Assembly (NCBI GenBank): GCA_031771865.1
Contig: JASISA010000003.1
Span: 496,001 to 560,000, forward strand
Direction: 5' to 3'
Length of the DNA: 64,000 nucleotides
Source of the DNA: Nothophaeocryptopus gaeumannii
Taxonomy: Eukaryota > Ascomycota > Dothideomycetes > Mycosphaerellales > Mycosphaerellaceae
Made by a program: the position numbers and the translations under genes
The notes under the pieces: generated by a model
What the model saw: the letters and a program-made list of their open reading frames with translations, nothing else
What the model was told of the DNA's origin: nothing
Databases searched by the model: none
In this document: piece after piece, positions 12,801 through 23,792 of the stretch
Numbering within the stretch: position 1 is the first letter of the stretch
Layout of the letters: the number at the start of each line of letters is the position of its first letter

Positions 12801-13218
12801 ACTCCACGGAGAATACGCCGCCCTCCGCGAAGAACAAATCAAACAATTCATCCTCCAAGACCGCAACACAAACAAAATGTGGCCCGTCGTAGAATTCGAC
12901 AACGGTCTTCGTCGTACCATCTACGCCGATTGTCAAGTCAACGAGCTGGGAGATGAGAAAGCCTATACGTTGCTTGCGCGGACGCAGATACCGTTGATTG
13001 CGGCGTGGGCGATGACCATACATAAGAGTCAGGGGATGACGCTGAATAAAGTGATTGTTGATCTTGGGAGGAGTTTTGAGGAGGGGCAGGAGTATGTTGC
13101 TTTGTCGAGGGCGAGGAGTTTGGAGGGGTTGCAGGTTGTTGCGCTGGGGGATAATGTTGGGAGGGGAGGGAATAGGCAGGTGAAGGAATTTTTGAGGGAG
13201 AAGTTTGGGATTCAGTAG
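9818..13218 (+). CDS. PIF1-family DNA helicase with internal ubiquitin-like domain
   Basis: Three exons (9818-11592, 11670-11842, 11975-13218) give 1063 residues. Residues 1-300 are low in family signal, with an acidic DDSDDED stretch. Residues about 331-405 look like a ubiquitin/SUMO-like fold (EIRLIIRATGKPLCHLKV ... TVRNVRIKDKDTVHLH). The helicase starts near residue 527. Its Walker A is GSAGCGKST (about 548), Walker B is VLVIDEISMVE, and motif III is VVTGDFCQLPPV. A Cys/His insert (CMTCGKE ... CPQHGEC) could bind zinc. Motifs V/VI are AMTIHKSQGMTL and YVALSRARSLEGL. PIF1 helicases unwind G-quadruplexes and RNA-DNA hybrids 5'-3' in the nucleus and mitochondria. The start at 9818 is the first ATG followed by plausible coding; the open frame has no other upstream ATG. 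The 3' end switches sharply from C-rich to G-rich codons at about 12,955. Confidence 0.9.
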
Positions 13219-13724
13219 GGGAGGGAGGGTGGATGGTTAGGAGAGATGAGGTTTGATGGAGGACTGAGGCTCATGGAGGGGCGATGTTGAATAGTCTGCG
13301 AAGAATTTCGAGATATCTATCCTCTGGAGCATTCTTTCCCTTTGGCAGTGATACCAATTCCGAGCTGGGAAGCATAGATGCAGCATTCCCAAAAGAAAAA
13401 AGACAGGGCTGTCTCCATGCCTCAAACTCTGTGCAACCTATGCCTCCTACCACACAACTTTTCTCCCGCACAGCATCATCTGAAACGCGAGAGCGCGCAT
13501 AATATAGTATGACGATTCGGGGATTGCTGTTGGAGCAGCAGAATACATGCATGCAAGCAACAGCCTTCTGACCCTATTTGAAGACGGCGGCGATAGAATG
13601 GAGGATGGCATGATTCGTCTTGACAGCAACTGGCTGTCCATTCCGTCTCTACGTACATATCTGTATCTGTTCACTCATATCCGGATATTACCCATCTTGT
13701 CTGTCTCATTCCCTCTCGATCCAT
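13219..13724. other. Convergent intergenic region
   Basis: 506 bp between the helicase and the PhoD gene, whose 3' ends face each other. It should hold both terminators. No further gene is supported. Confidence 0.45.
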
Positions 13725-15809
13725 CTAGAGATCTTCTTCATTAAACATCGAGATGGTATATTGCCCGGTCAGGGTGTTATTCGTGCTGTTGGTTTGAGAA
13801 ATCTTCCCACCCTTCAAACTTCCACTCTCCGCAGTACCGAAAGCAACGGGTCTCTGAAGAGCATTGGCACCACTCTTCACAGTGAAGTTGGCAAGCGAAA
13901 TCTCAAGCGGGTTTCGGTTGATGATGGTGGGAAGACCGAAGAAGGAAGCGTTGACTTCATCGTAGGAGAGTTGAAGTTCAAAGTATCCACGGTAGTAAAG
14001 GTCTTGCCATTGTAGTTCGGGGTTGTTCGACACGAGCCAGTCGGAAAGGTGGTTTGCGGATTGGAGGGTGACGTTCTGGCCGAATGGGCAAGGCGAAGAA
14101 ACAGCTGATCCAGCGAACTCAACACCTAGACCGCCCTGTGGGTTGGAGGCGGAGTAATTTGCGTGGTCGAGCCAGACGAGGTCTGAGACCCAAGAAGCGT
14201 GCGAGTCACCGCTGATGACGATGTTGTTGCCGATTTCGTTCTGAGTGAGGTAGTTCAGGGTGCGGTTGCGGTTGGCTTGGTATCCATCCCAAGCGTCGTA
14301 GTCGAGTGGGTCGGTGTTTCCGAAGGCGACTGACGCGTTGACCTTGGAGAAGACGGTCTGGGAGCCAATGACTCTCCAGCGGGCGCCACGGTTGGCGGAT
14401 TCACCGAGGGTGTTGTAGAACCAGTTCTCTTGTCTGCTGCCCATCATGGAGCGGCCTTCATCGTTAGAGATCTGGTGAATGTAGTGGGTGTTCCTGTATC
14501 AACGTCAGCCATATATTCCAGAACGTATTGTGATCAGTCGTAGCCATACCAGTAGAGGTCAGTGATGGAGCGATCATATTGACGGGTATCGAGCATGACC
14601 AAGTCAAAGAGAGAGCCGATCTGGAAGTTACGCCAGATGCGGAGGTTGTCATCCATGTCGACTTGGCGAATGGGCATCCACTCAAAGTAGGCACGTACTG
14701 CGTTCATCTTGCGCTGATCAACCGAAACACCTCCATCCATGATGAAGGATGCCTCGGTGTTGTTGAGCTCGGATGCACCATCGCGGTAGGTATTGTCGGA
14801 AACCTCATGATCATCCCAGACCTGGATCCATGGATATGTTTGATGGGACAACAGCAGGTCCAAATCAGTACGGTAAGTAGCGATTCTAGTACGGTAGTCC
14901 GACAGGGTGTAGATGATGGACTCCGGCTTTGGTATGCGGCCAATGGAGTAGCCATATCCGTAGTCTCCGTCACCAGCGTACTCGTAGATGTAGTCGCCCA
15001 GGTGGATAACGAAGTCGACGCTGTCCTTGCGAGCAGGGTTGCCAAAGGCGTTGAAATATCCGAAAGCTGATCAAGTTAGCAAGGGACGCAGTGGGCTAGT
15101 TCTGGACATGTAGACTTACGGAAGTTGCTGCAAGAGTAAATGGCCAGTCCAATCTTGGCGACATAGTCATTCGGGTGTGGTGTAGTCTTGGTCCTGCCGA
15201 GCGGGCTGGTCTTGTTGCTTCCGCAGACGTTGAACTGGTAGTAGTATCTTGTCCAAGCAGCCAAGTTGCTTGCCTCAACCTTGACCGTATAATCGACATC
15301 GCTGGAAGTGTATGCAGTGCCGCTACACGCGACGTTCTTGAAGTCTGCAGTCTTTGCTACCTTGAACTCCACACATACTGGGGCAGTCGAGACTTGGTAG
15401 GCACCGTGGCCGTACAGAGGAGCATAGCCGACAACGCTCGAGTTGCTGCTGGAAGCGCTGTCCGTGCCAATTGGAGCTACACGAGTCCAAAGGATGACTG
15501 AGTCTGGGTAGGGATCGCCGGATGCTACGCCATGGGTGAAGTTCAGCTGGTCCGCAGTGAACGCCTTCTCTGGACTACACTTGTGTCAACTCCCGCCCGA
15601 GCGTCGCGGATCCTGACGGGCACATACGTGTTACGCTTGTTCACCTTGTGAAGCGAAATGCCCATACCGGGGTGGTTGTGAGAAGGGCTTCCATAGTTGA
15701 TGTTGCGCCTCCATGTTGCCTCTGCGAGCAGAGAGCACGCGAGGACGGAGAGGAGGGAAAGCTTCACGTTGACTGAAGTCTTCTGCGGAGAGCGTAAGGA
15801 TACCACCAT
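13725..15809 (-). CDS. Secreted PhoD-like alkaline phosphatase/phosphodiesterase
   Basis: Four exons on the minus strand (15809-15628, 15574-15120, 15066-14550, 14493-13725) give 640 residues. The N-terminus has a hydrophobic signal segment (LSLLSVLACSLLAEA). The PhoD N-terminal domain follows (LNFTHGVASGDPYPDSVILW). The metallophosphatase motifs are DFVIHLGDYIYEY, WIQVWDDHEVSDN, LVMLDTRQYDRS and NIVISGDSHASWVSDL, supplying the metal-binding Asp, Asn and His residues. Many N-glycosylation sequons fit secretion. PhoD enzymes release phosphate from phosphomonoesters and diesters using Ca2+ and Fe3+. The three introns (53, 53 and 56 bp) have good GTATGT/GTAAGT donors and leave the frame intact. 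All expected motifs are present, so it is probably functional. Confidence 0.92.
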
Positions 15810-17147
15810 CGCCTACCTATGATACTGTATGAGCGCAGGCGTGCGTCTTATGCTCAGCACTCGCATCATGAGCCTCATCTCGTTAGCCGTGCGGTTGTCG
15901 CAAATATCCGGGACTCCGACTCCGACGGCGACTGTGCCAAGTGTGCCTGGAGCTTGCTGAGCTCGGCTAGCTAGCATGTCGTCAATGGCAGAGGCACACA
16001 CGCGAGATGCAGGAATGCAGCCTATCAGAGCTATCAGAGGCTTGGGATTGTACGTGATGCCGTTTGAGCTTAGCATCTCTCGACCCCGATCATCTCTTGG
16101 CTGCGTGGATGCTGCACAACAAGGTTCGTGGTTGATGTTGCACACGCGTGACAGGAACCGAGCCAAGTCACAGAGACTCATCAACTCATCCCGGCAATGA
16201 ACTCCGGGTGTTGGTAATGCCAAAGGCCCTATTAGCCGGAGGGACATTCGGAGGGACATCTACTTCAGGCAGGTCGAAAGCAGCCATGGCCACTCAACAT
16301 CACCGCGACGCCCACGAGCCCGCCAGCAATCATCCGCCGCCTCCGCCGCCACTCCCACATCAGTCGAAGCCAGAAGAGAAGGGAAAGATTTCGGTCAAGA
16401 CAAGAGCAACGCCTCAATGGATGCTGCGTGAGAAAACTGCAGAGATATCCTTACCGCTTCTCCCCAAGGAATCGACTCACTATCAACATACCGAACCAGT
16501 CTTCTTGAGCGCAGCGAGTAGCGCAAATGAAGAAGCAACATCATGCCTCTGGACTCTCGCTATTCGAGACACCTACCACATTGTCGGATCTGCGCTTGAT
16601 ATGTTGGGACCACTCCGATCATGGAGTGGGAGAAGCGATGGCAACGGCGTCTTTCCATGCCTCTCACGGAGCGCTCATCTCGACGTGTCGAAGACGACCA
16701 GCTCGCACCCGTGCGCGGTCTTTAGCCTATGTTACATGAGTCCACGTAGCTGCAGCAGATGACCCAGCGCCCTGGCTCGATCACGGCAAGTCGCAGAAGT
16801 GCTTTGCACAAGCTGCAGTACTGTCAAAGGCGCAGTGTGGATTCGACATCTCTCATTCTGTTAGCAATGTGTTCAACTCGTGAGTGCATACATTTGAGCT
16901 CACCTGTTGACCATCTTAATGAGCTCAAGCTGCTTACCATGTGCACATGATGCCTGTCATGTCAGGAAACGTTCCTAGGATGCGATATGATGTGTCCATC
17001 TGCGCGTGCCTGCATCAGGGGTGTTGGGACGGGATCGTGCAGTAGGTACAGTCCCTCGTTTGCATCTAGCTTTGACGTCCCTTTTACGCACTGCCTCACG
17101 CGTCTACTAACTATCATGAACACGATCCCACCCTACGCACGAATAGC
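15810..17147. other. Intergenic; one weak open frame
   Basis: 1.3 kb between the PhoD gene and the coiled-coil gene. The plus-strand frame 16286-16762 starts with ATG and has a run of seven prolines near its start, but it resembles no family and its composition is not clearly coding. I do not call it a gene. The first few hundred bases should contain the PhoD promoter. Confidence 0.4.
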
Positions 17148-19419
17148 ATGGCAGCATCCATTCACGCCGTCCTCAACAATGCGGCTGCCCAAGCCCTGGC
17201 CAGAATCACCGATCTTGAGCAAAAGAATGGTAACCTTCAAAAAGAGATCGATCGTCTGGAGCTCGTGGAAGAGGATGTTCGTCAAGCACGAGCAGATTTG
17301 GAGGAGCGAAGAAATTCGGCAGAAGAGCGATTGCTGAGGCTCAAGCAGATCTGAAGGATAATAGCAAGCTTGCCCAGAATCTGAATTCTCAGCTGGGGAA
17401 TCTGAGGAGCAAGTTGCAGTCCACCGAGATCGAGAGGAATGATATGCTGGAAGAAAAGACGGCTTTGAACAACAAGTATCATCGTATCGAGGCCGAACTT
17501 CGATTGGCTAAGCAGAGCAATGCCTCGCTGAAGGTCGCCAACTCCTCGCTTCAGACTACATACAGCAGCAAGAGCAAAGAGTTGAGTGCTCTGCACCGTG
17601 AGCATGCGGATATCAAGAAAGCTCTGGCCAACCACAAGATGGGCCTCGAACAAGCGAATGGGACGCTTGCCAGTATGCGCGATACGGAGACGAAATTGCG
17701 AAAGAAGACACAAGCTCTTGAAGAACGCGCGGTGGCTCAAACCTTGGATCTTAAGAAGAATGTGGAGATGCTCGCCTCGAAGGGTGCAGATATCACGAAC
17801 CTCATCAACAAAAGCGACGATCTCAAGCATATCGTCGAACAGCAGGCATACGATAAAGCAATTGCCGAGAAACAGTGCACGACACTCCGGTATGAGATTA
17901 GTACTCTCAAGCTCAAGGTCGAAAATCGCGAAGTAGCCCTGAAGCAGCTCGAGACTGACAAAGCCGCTGCTGAAGAGCAATGTCAGCTGCTCCGTGCCGA
18001 GCTAACATCTCTCAAGCAAACAAGCGAGAACACTTATGCAGCGCTGAAGAGTCTGAAGTCCGAGAAGACCACCATGGAGATGCAATGCAGGTCACTTCGA
18101 ATCGAAAAGGTTAAAAGTATACAACAGGCGGAGAGGCAAGAGGATAAGCTCAAGTCTATCGAAGCGGAAAGGGACAAGCTTTCTCATCAGGCACTCCAGG
18201 ATTTGGGCAAGTTCACGGAGCTAGAAGGCCAAATCGCGGGCCTCAAGCAGGAGCTCACGAGTTTGACGAATAAGAAGAAGCTTGTGCTCGATCTCCATGA
18301 AAAGCAAGACCTGAAGCTCTCCAAACTGAAAGCATCAAAGGACCGCGCTGAGCAGGATCTGCAAATTTGCGAGCAAGTAAACGAGGCGCTTCAGACTCAG
18401 AACTCCAGCCTGACCGCAGACGTGTGCGAGCTGCGAGGCTCATTAGATGCTCGATCTCAAGAAATTGTGGCAACACAAGCAGGACTGCGTGCAGCAGTAG
18501 AGTCGCGTTTGAGTCTTGAGACTCGAATTGACACCATGACAGAGCAGATGCTTTCGAAGCAGGCTCAGCTAGATGACATAAAAGTTGAGCTTCTTGCATC
18601 ACAGACAGAAGTTCGCGAGGCTCGCATCGCTCAGGAACACCTTCGATCGGAAAATATCCAGCAAGGCGAAGGAGGTCTCGTCTTTGCAGTCTCTGCTAAA
18701 TGCCCAAATTACGGACTTCGTCGGAGCACCGACCGTAGCTCATGAGAGTGTCGCCGAATGCAAGACGATGCAACCAATGGCCGTCTTGCAGCAGGTGCGA
18801 ATGCAGGCACGTCAAGCGCGGACGCCTCGTGCGTTCAGTCAATATCAAAAGCCTTTCCACGAGGAAGAGTATCCTACCTTCCAGAAGACGTATCGGTCCC
18901 CAGGTGGTGATCCGGAAATGACGGACGGGAAGCCTCCGGACAATGCTACAATGTGCAGAAAGATGTGCGATGCATCTGAACCAGCGATTGAGCTTGAGGA
19001 GCTTCGGCAACACGCCTGGTCACTTTCTATGATTGACCTGTCAAGGCTGCCTGATACCGTCCTCGAGAACAATCTCACGTATCAATACCAGCGGCTACAT
19101 AGCACAGAAGTCGTCGACAAGGCCAAAGGTCAGCCCGATCCTCCTCGTTCAGCGGCGAAAGGCCTCTTGATGGTCGGCGACCCCAATGCAGACACCACGC
19201 CAATCTCACCGGTTTCAACTGGCCCTAAACCTCCCTTCTCTACTTCGATGGCTGTCCTCTACTTCGATGGCTCTCCTTTCGCGTCAGAAGCGTTCTCGCT
19301 CGACCTCCACGCAATCGTCACAGGATGAGGGCAGTGCAAAGAGAGTCCGCATGGGTCCTATTGCCCAAGATGGGCCGGCTGGATTCTTCGAGAAATTCCG
19401 CAACGGAAAGATCGACTAG
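17148..19419 (+). pseudogene. Long coiled-coil protein gene with three frame breaks
   Basis: Heptad-rich, Leu/Lys/Glu-rich coding sequence starts at 17148 (MAASIHAVLNNAAAQALARI) and continues for about 2.3 kb, but in three frames. Frame 1 stops at 17352, just after the coiled coil has continued in another frame (AIAEAQADLKDNSKLAQNL). That second frame runs on to 18745, where the coil hands over near 18655 to a third frame (SKAKEVSSLQSLLNAQI). A 19-bp tandem duplication at 19238-19275 then shifts the basic tail (SRQKRSRSTSTQ ... KRVRMG) out of frame. No GT-AG intron can repair any break. If the breaks are real, only short truncated products form; otherwise they are assembly errors. Intact, it would be a roughly 750-residue coiled-coil protein with a basic, possibly nuclear-targeting C-terminus. 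I do not recognise the family. Confidence 0.65.
19238..19275. repeat. 19-bp tandem duplication causing a frameshift
   Basis: CTCTACTTCGATGGCTGTC at 19238-19256 is followed at once by CTCTACTTCGATGGCTCTC at 19257-19275, one mismatch in 19. Because 19 is not a multiple of three, the second copy moves the reading frame of the coiled-coil gene by one. Leaving one copy out of the reading restores continuity into the basic tail, which ends at 19419. Confidence 0.85.
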
Positions 19420-20050
19420 GATGCGTTGACAATGAAGAGTATAAGGAGTAGTATCCTTGGCCTTCGTTCGCAGTCCAGATGCATCTTTAAGGGAACGACG
19501 TAAGCATCAATCGCGGACGATGCTGGGTTCTGGAGTGAAGAGAGACATGGGGACGCCGGACGGCTGAATCGTATTTTGATTCAGGCCTCGTCAAATTCCA
19601 CTCCAATCTAAGCTCACTGTTTCATCTCTGGCCGAAGCCGGCAACCCGATGCGCTCGGCTATCGCCGACAAGCCATCTTGTTTGGCGGCTGCAGCTTCAA
19701 GTTGATCAACATCGTCACAAGCGCCACACAAGCACCCAATGCCTGCCCTATCAAACGCTTATCATCACTTGTCTTTTCAGGTACCGCAGCCGACACTTGC
19801 AAAACCAGCTGCTTTTTGCAGACTAGTGTACGTCTATCGCCCCGCAGATACGCCAGGCACCGTACTACGTCGTCTCGTCAAGACGGAACCGGAGCGTATA
19901 CTACATTTGAAGATCTTGGTTGTGAGGATGGCAGGTGCATGATCCGATGGCACGGTAGCCATTGCGCAAGCAAGACATACATATCTAGGTAAGGCCTCTT
20001 GCTGCTCGTGTGACCAATTTCGTACGTGTTTCTGGAAACCATTGGCCATC
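19420..20050. other. Intergenic, nothing recognised
   Basis: 630 bp upstream of the carboxypeptidase. Short overlapping open frames (for example 19678-19992) show no family features. Confidence 0.4.
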
Positions 20051-22086
20051 ATGGCATTTCTACTCAACGCTGCAGCTGCAGTGCTGCTTTCTACTTGGGC
20101 TATACCCGCGCTCTCACAATTCGTAGCAACGCCCACGGATCTCACGAGTACCACAGGATACCTTGACATACCTGTTAGGTATAAGCAAGTCCCAGAAGGC
20201 ATTTGCGAGCTCACTCCAGGCGTCAAGTCTTACAGTGGATATGTCACGGTTGCAGAGGATCAGCATATCTTCTGGTGGTTCTTCGAGGCCCGGAATGAGA
20301 ATGCTACGGAGGCTCCTTTGACAGTCTGGTAAGAAGGCAAAGTCGAGAAGCACTTGCTAGAGCGATACTGACAAGCTGTTTAGGATCAATGGCGGCCCCG
20401 GCTCGTCTTCAATGATCGGATTGTTTGAAGAGCTAGGACCTTGTCGAGTGAATTCGGATGGAGAAGTATACGACAATCCATATTCGTGGAAGTAAGCAGC
20501 ATGGCAAGAGCAAGCAAACATTCAGATGAACAGTGTCATTGACAAAAAGACAGTAATGTCAGCAACATGCTGTTCATCGATCACCCAGCTCAGGTCGGAT
20601 TTTCGTACTCCGTACCAATTCCTGGCTATGAGAGCGATAGTGGGAACATCTTGAGGCTTTCGAATGCCACATGTCCTGATTATGCGGGAGACACATGCGG
20701 CACATATTCGTATGCCAATGAGACCGATACCGCGAACTCGACTGCCAATGCGGCTCCTTCGATGTGGAAGACCCTTCAAGGTTTCATGGGTGCATTTCCC
20801 CAGTACTCCCGCGAGGACTTTGCATTCACTACGGAGAGCTATGGAGGTCATTATGTACGGGCAATTTGGTTTTTAGGGAAGTTCCATTAAAGCTGATATC
20901 TCGCAGGGCCCCATCTTCAATGCATACATTGAATCGCAGAACGATCTGATCAAAGCTGGCAAGCTCCCCGGCGCACACCACATCAACCTCAAGACCCTGC
21001 TGATCGGCAATGGCTGGTACGATCCTCTTGTGCAGTATGCGGCATACTACAACTTCACGGTCTACCCCGCCAACACTTTCGATTACGATCCTTTCAACGC
21101 AAGCGTCAAGGCCCAGATGTACAATGCCATGTACGGCCCTGGCAACTGCTACGACCAGACGGTCGATTGCAACACTCGCGGTATCAACGAGATCTGCTCC
21201 GCAGCGGACAGTTTCTGCGCCTCGGAGGTTGAAAATGTCCTGGATGTCGTTGCAGGGAGAGACGAATACGATATTCGCGAATTGACTCCGGACCCATTCC
21301 CTTACGAATTCTACGTCGACTACCTGAACTCGGCAAAAGTACAACAAGCGATTGGGGCTTTTGTCAATTTCTCGACATCGAACAATGCGGTGTACCTTGC
21401 ATTCAGCTCTACCGGCGACGACGACCGTGAGGACGGCACAGTAGCCGCAACGAGAAGTTTAGTAGAAGATGGAGTCTACGTGGTTCAATATGCCGGCGAT
21501 GCGGACTATAACTGCAATTGGCTGTAAGTCTCCTCAAACCCTGTTTTGGCCATTCATGCCTGGCCGCACCTACTGACTACTACCTCCCAGCGGCGGCGAA
21601 GTCATCTCCGAGCACGTCTCCGCCCCCGGTTTCACCACCGCCGGCTACACCAACATCACAACCTCCGACTCCATAACCCACGGCCAAGTAAAACAATCCG
21701 CCAATTTTGCCTTCGCCCGTATCTACGAATCAGGGCATGAAGTCCCCTTCTATCAACCCCTCCTCGCGCTGGAGATGTTCGAGCGCGCTTTGGCCGGGAA
21801 AGATATCGCCACGGGCAAGGAGAGCTGTGTTGCGTGGTACAAGACTGTAGGCACGGTAAAGAGCACGTATCGTGAAGGAAATGGGACGGTGCAGTTTGAA
21901 GTCTTGCCGACGGATGCGATTTATAACACTACGTTGAATGGGCCGAATCCTACGAATGGGACGACGAATGGGACGGGGAGTGCTGTGGCTAAGCGTAGCG
22001 CGAAGAAGCAAGGGAGGAAGATGAAGCAGGCGTTGAAGAAGAGGACATTCAAGCCGGGCTATATGCCCGCGAAGCACGGCAAGTAG
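20051..22086 (+). CDS. Secreted serine carboxypeptidase (family S10)
   Basis: Five exons (20051-20328, 20384-20491, 20554-20854, 20907-21523, 21591-22086) give 599 residues. A signal peptide (MAFLLNAAAAVLLSTWAIPA) is followed by the S10 fold. The substrate-carboxylate and oxyanion region is INGGPGSSSMIG, the nucleophile lies in TTESYGGHY (Ser224), the acid in YAGDADYNCNW (Asp427) and the base in ESGHEVPFY (His484). The family usually has GESY; Thr replaces the Gly here, which is a mild deviation. Many sequons fit an extracellular or vacuolar glycoprotein. It would remove C-terminal amino acids from peptides. The C-terminal tail is rich in Asn/Gly/Thr and then strongly basic (KRSAKKQGRKMKQALKKR), which is unusual for a secreted enzyme. 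The last exon goes from C-rich to G-rich codons. Confidence 0.92.
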
Positions 22087-22357
22087 CCGTGTTTGCATAA
22101 GTTAACGACAGTCAGTACATGAGACAGCTCAGGATGAGAAGGAATGAAGATAATATCTTTCTCAAAAGAAGAGAGGTCAATTAAATCTGCTCTCTATCTT
22201 ATGCTCATAAGTGCTTGCTATCTGCTAGCTAAGCTACATTCATTTCACGAACATCCCATGACTCGCATATCGAGAAGAAACTGAAGGAACTCCTCGCTTG
22301 CTTGCTGTCTGTGTAGGTATTGCTTTGCCTTGCTTTTGGAACATCCATCGACTTCGC

Positions 22358-23652
22358 TTAAGCGTTGCCGTCAACCTTGGCCATGTAGGCCAAGAGATCG
22401 ACGACACGACGGGAGTAACCCCACTCGTTGTCGTACCAGGAGACGAGCTTCACAAAGTTCTTGTTGAGGGAGATACCGGCCTTTCCGTCGACAATGGAAG
22501 AGTGAGTGTTGCCGTTCAAATCGCTGGAGACAACGTCGTCATCGGTGTAGTCAAGGATACCTGGTAATAAGTTAGCCCACGATTCTTTCCTTGGCTGCGC
22601 TTCCGATCTCACCCTTGAGCTCGCCAGCAGCGGCATCCTTGAGGGCCTGGGTGATCTCCTCGTAGGTTGCGCCCTTCTCGATGCGGCATGTCAAGTCAAC
22701 AACAGAGACGTTGGCGGTTGGCACACGCATGGACATTCCGGTGAGCTTGCCGTTGAGGTCTGGGATGACCTTGCCAACGGCCTTGGCAGCACCAGTGGAA
22801 GATGGGATGATGTTCTGGGCCGCAGTACGGCCTCCACGCCAGTCCTTGCCGGATGGACCGTCGACGGTCTTCTGGGTGGCAGTGTAGGAGTGGATGGTGG
22901 TCATGAGACCCTCGATCATGGTGAACTTCTCGTGGATGACCTTGGCAAGAGGAGCCAAGCAGTTGGTTGTGCAGGAGGCGTTGGAGATGACTGGAATGTC
23001 GGACTTGTACTCCTTGTTGTTGACACCCATGACGAACATTGGCGCATCGGCGGATGGGGCGGAGATGACAACCTTCTTCGCGCCGCCCTTCAAGTGTGCC
23101 TGAGCCTTCTCGGTGGTGGTGAACACACCAGTGGACTCGACGATGTACTCGGCGCCAGTCTCGCTCCATGGGATGGCAGCTGGGTCCTTCTCCATGTAGA
23201 AACGGATCTTCTGGCCATTGACGATCAGGCCCTTGTTGCCGTCGACCTCAATTGAGCCGTTGAAGATACCGTGTGTGGTGTCGTACTTGAGCATGTAGGC
23301 CTGCGCTGCATTGTCAGCCAAGCTGCCCGGAGCTTCGGAAAGGCCACTGCTGGCTCGGATGAGGCGGAAGCATGTGTTGTCCAACTTACAGCGTAGTGTG
23401 GCTCAATGAAAGGATCGTTGACGGCAAGAACCTCAACGTCACCGTGCTGGATGCTGTATGCCCGTCAGACTCTGCTCTTTCTCCTGGAATATCTCGCTGC
23501 TCTTGAGGTGACTTACGCATTGCGGAAGACAATACGGCCAATGCGGCCGAAACCGTTGATACCAGCCTGTTTGCAATGTATGAGCATGTGTTTCCTTGTC
23601 CGCCGGCGGTGTGAAGCTGGTCGAGCTGCGAGTCACGTACCTTAACGACCAT
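22358..23652 (-). CDS. gpdA: Glyceraldehyde-3-phosphate dehydrogenase
   Basis: Five exons on the minus strand (23652-23641, 23566-23517, 23453-23390, 23300-22613, 22560-22358) give 338 residues, the normal length. The first exon encodes only MVVK. The Rossmann loop AGINGFGRIGRIVFRNA spans exon 2, and the catalytic Cys152 lies in SNASCTTNCLAP. The conserved C-terminus SWYDNEWGYSRRVVDLL is present. It catalyses the NAD+-dependent oxidation and phosphorylation of glyceraldehyde-3-phosphate in glycolysis, in the cytosol. The cluster of introns near the 5' end and the CT-rich tract upstream are usual for this strongly expressed fungal gene. The plus-strand open frames across it (22890-23255 and others) are shadows. 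Confidence 0.97.
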
Positions 23653-23740
23653 ATTTGCTGTGGGCCGTGAGTGAGGAAGTGTAGATGAGCTGAGGGTCGT
23701 ATTAGCAGCTGAAGGCGCTTCCAATGACCCAAGTTTCGTA

Positions 23741-23792
23741 CGTGTTGTTTTGTTTTTTTGGGGGGAGGCGGTTGAGATTGAGAGGAAGAAGT
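23741..23792 (-). promoter_or_regulatory. Pyrimidine-rich tract upstream of GAPDH
   Basis: Read on the gene's strand, about 50 bases starting roughly 90 bp upstream of the GAPDH ATG are mostly C and T, including CTTCTTCCTCTCAATCTC and a run of six C next to seven A. CT boxes of this kind lie near transcription starts of highly expressed filamentous-fungal genes. The function here is inferred from position and composition only. Confidence 0.5.

Noticed and set aside
16286..16762. Proline-rich plus-strand frame as a gene
   Set aside because: Low complexity, no conserved block, and irregular codon composition; not enough to call it.
22572..23255. Plus-strand frames across GAPDH
   Set aside because: Antisense shadows of the highly biased GAPDH codons, no motif of their own.
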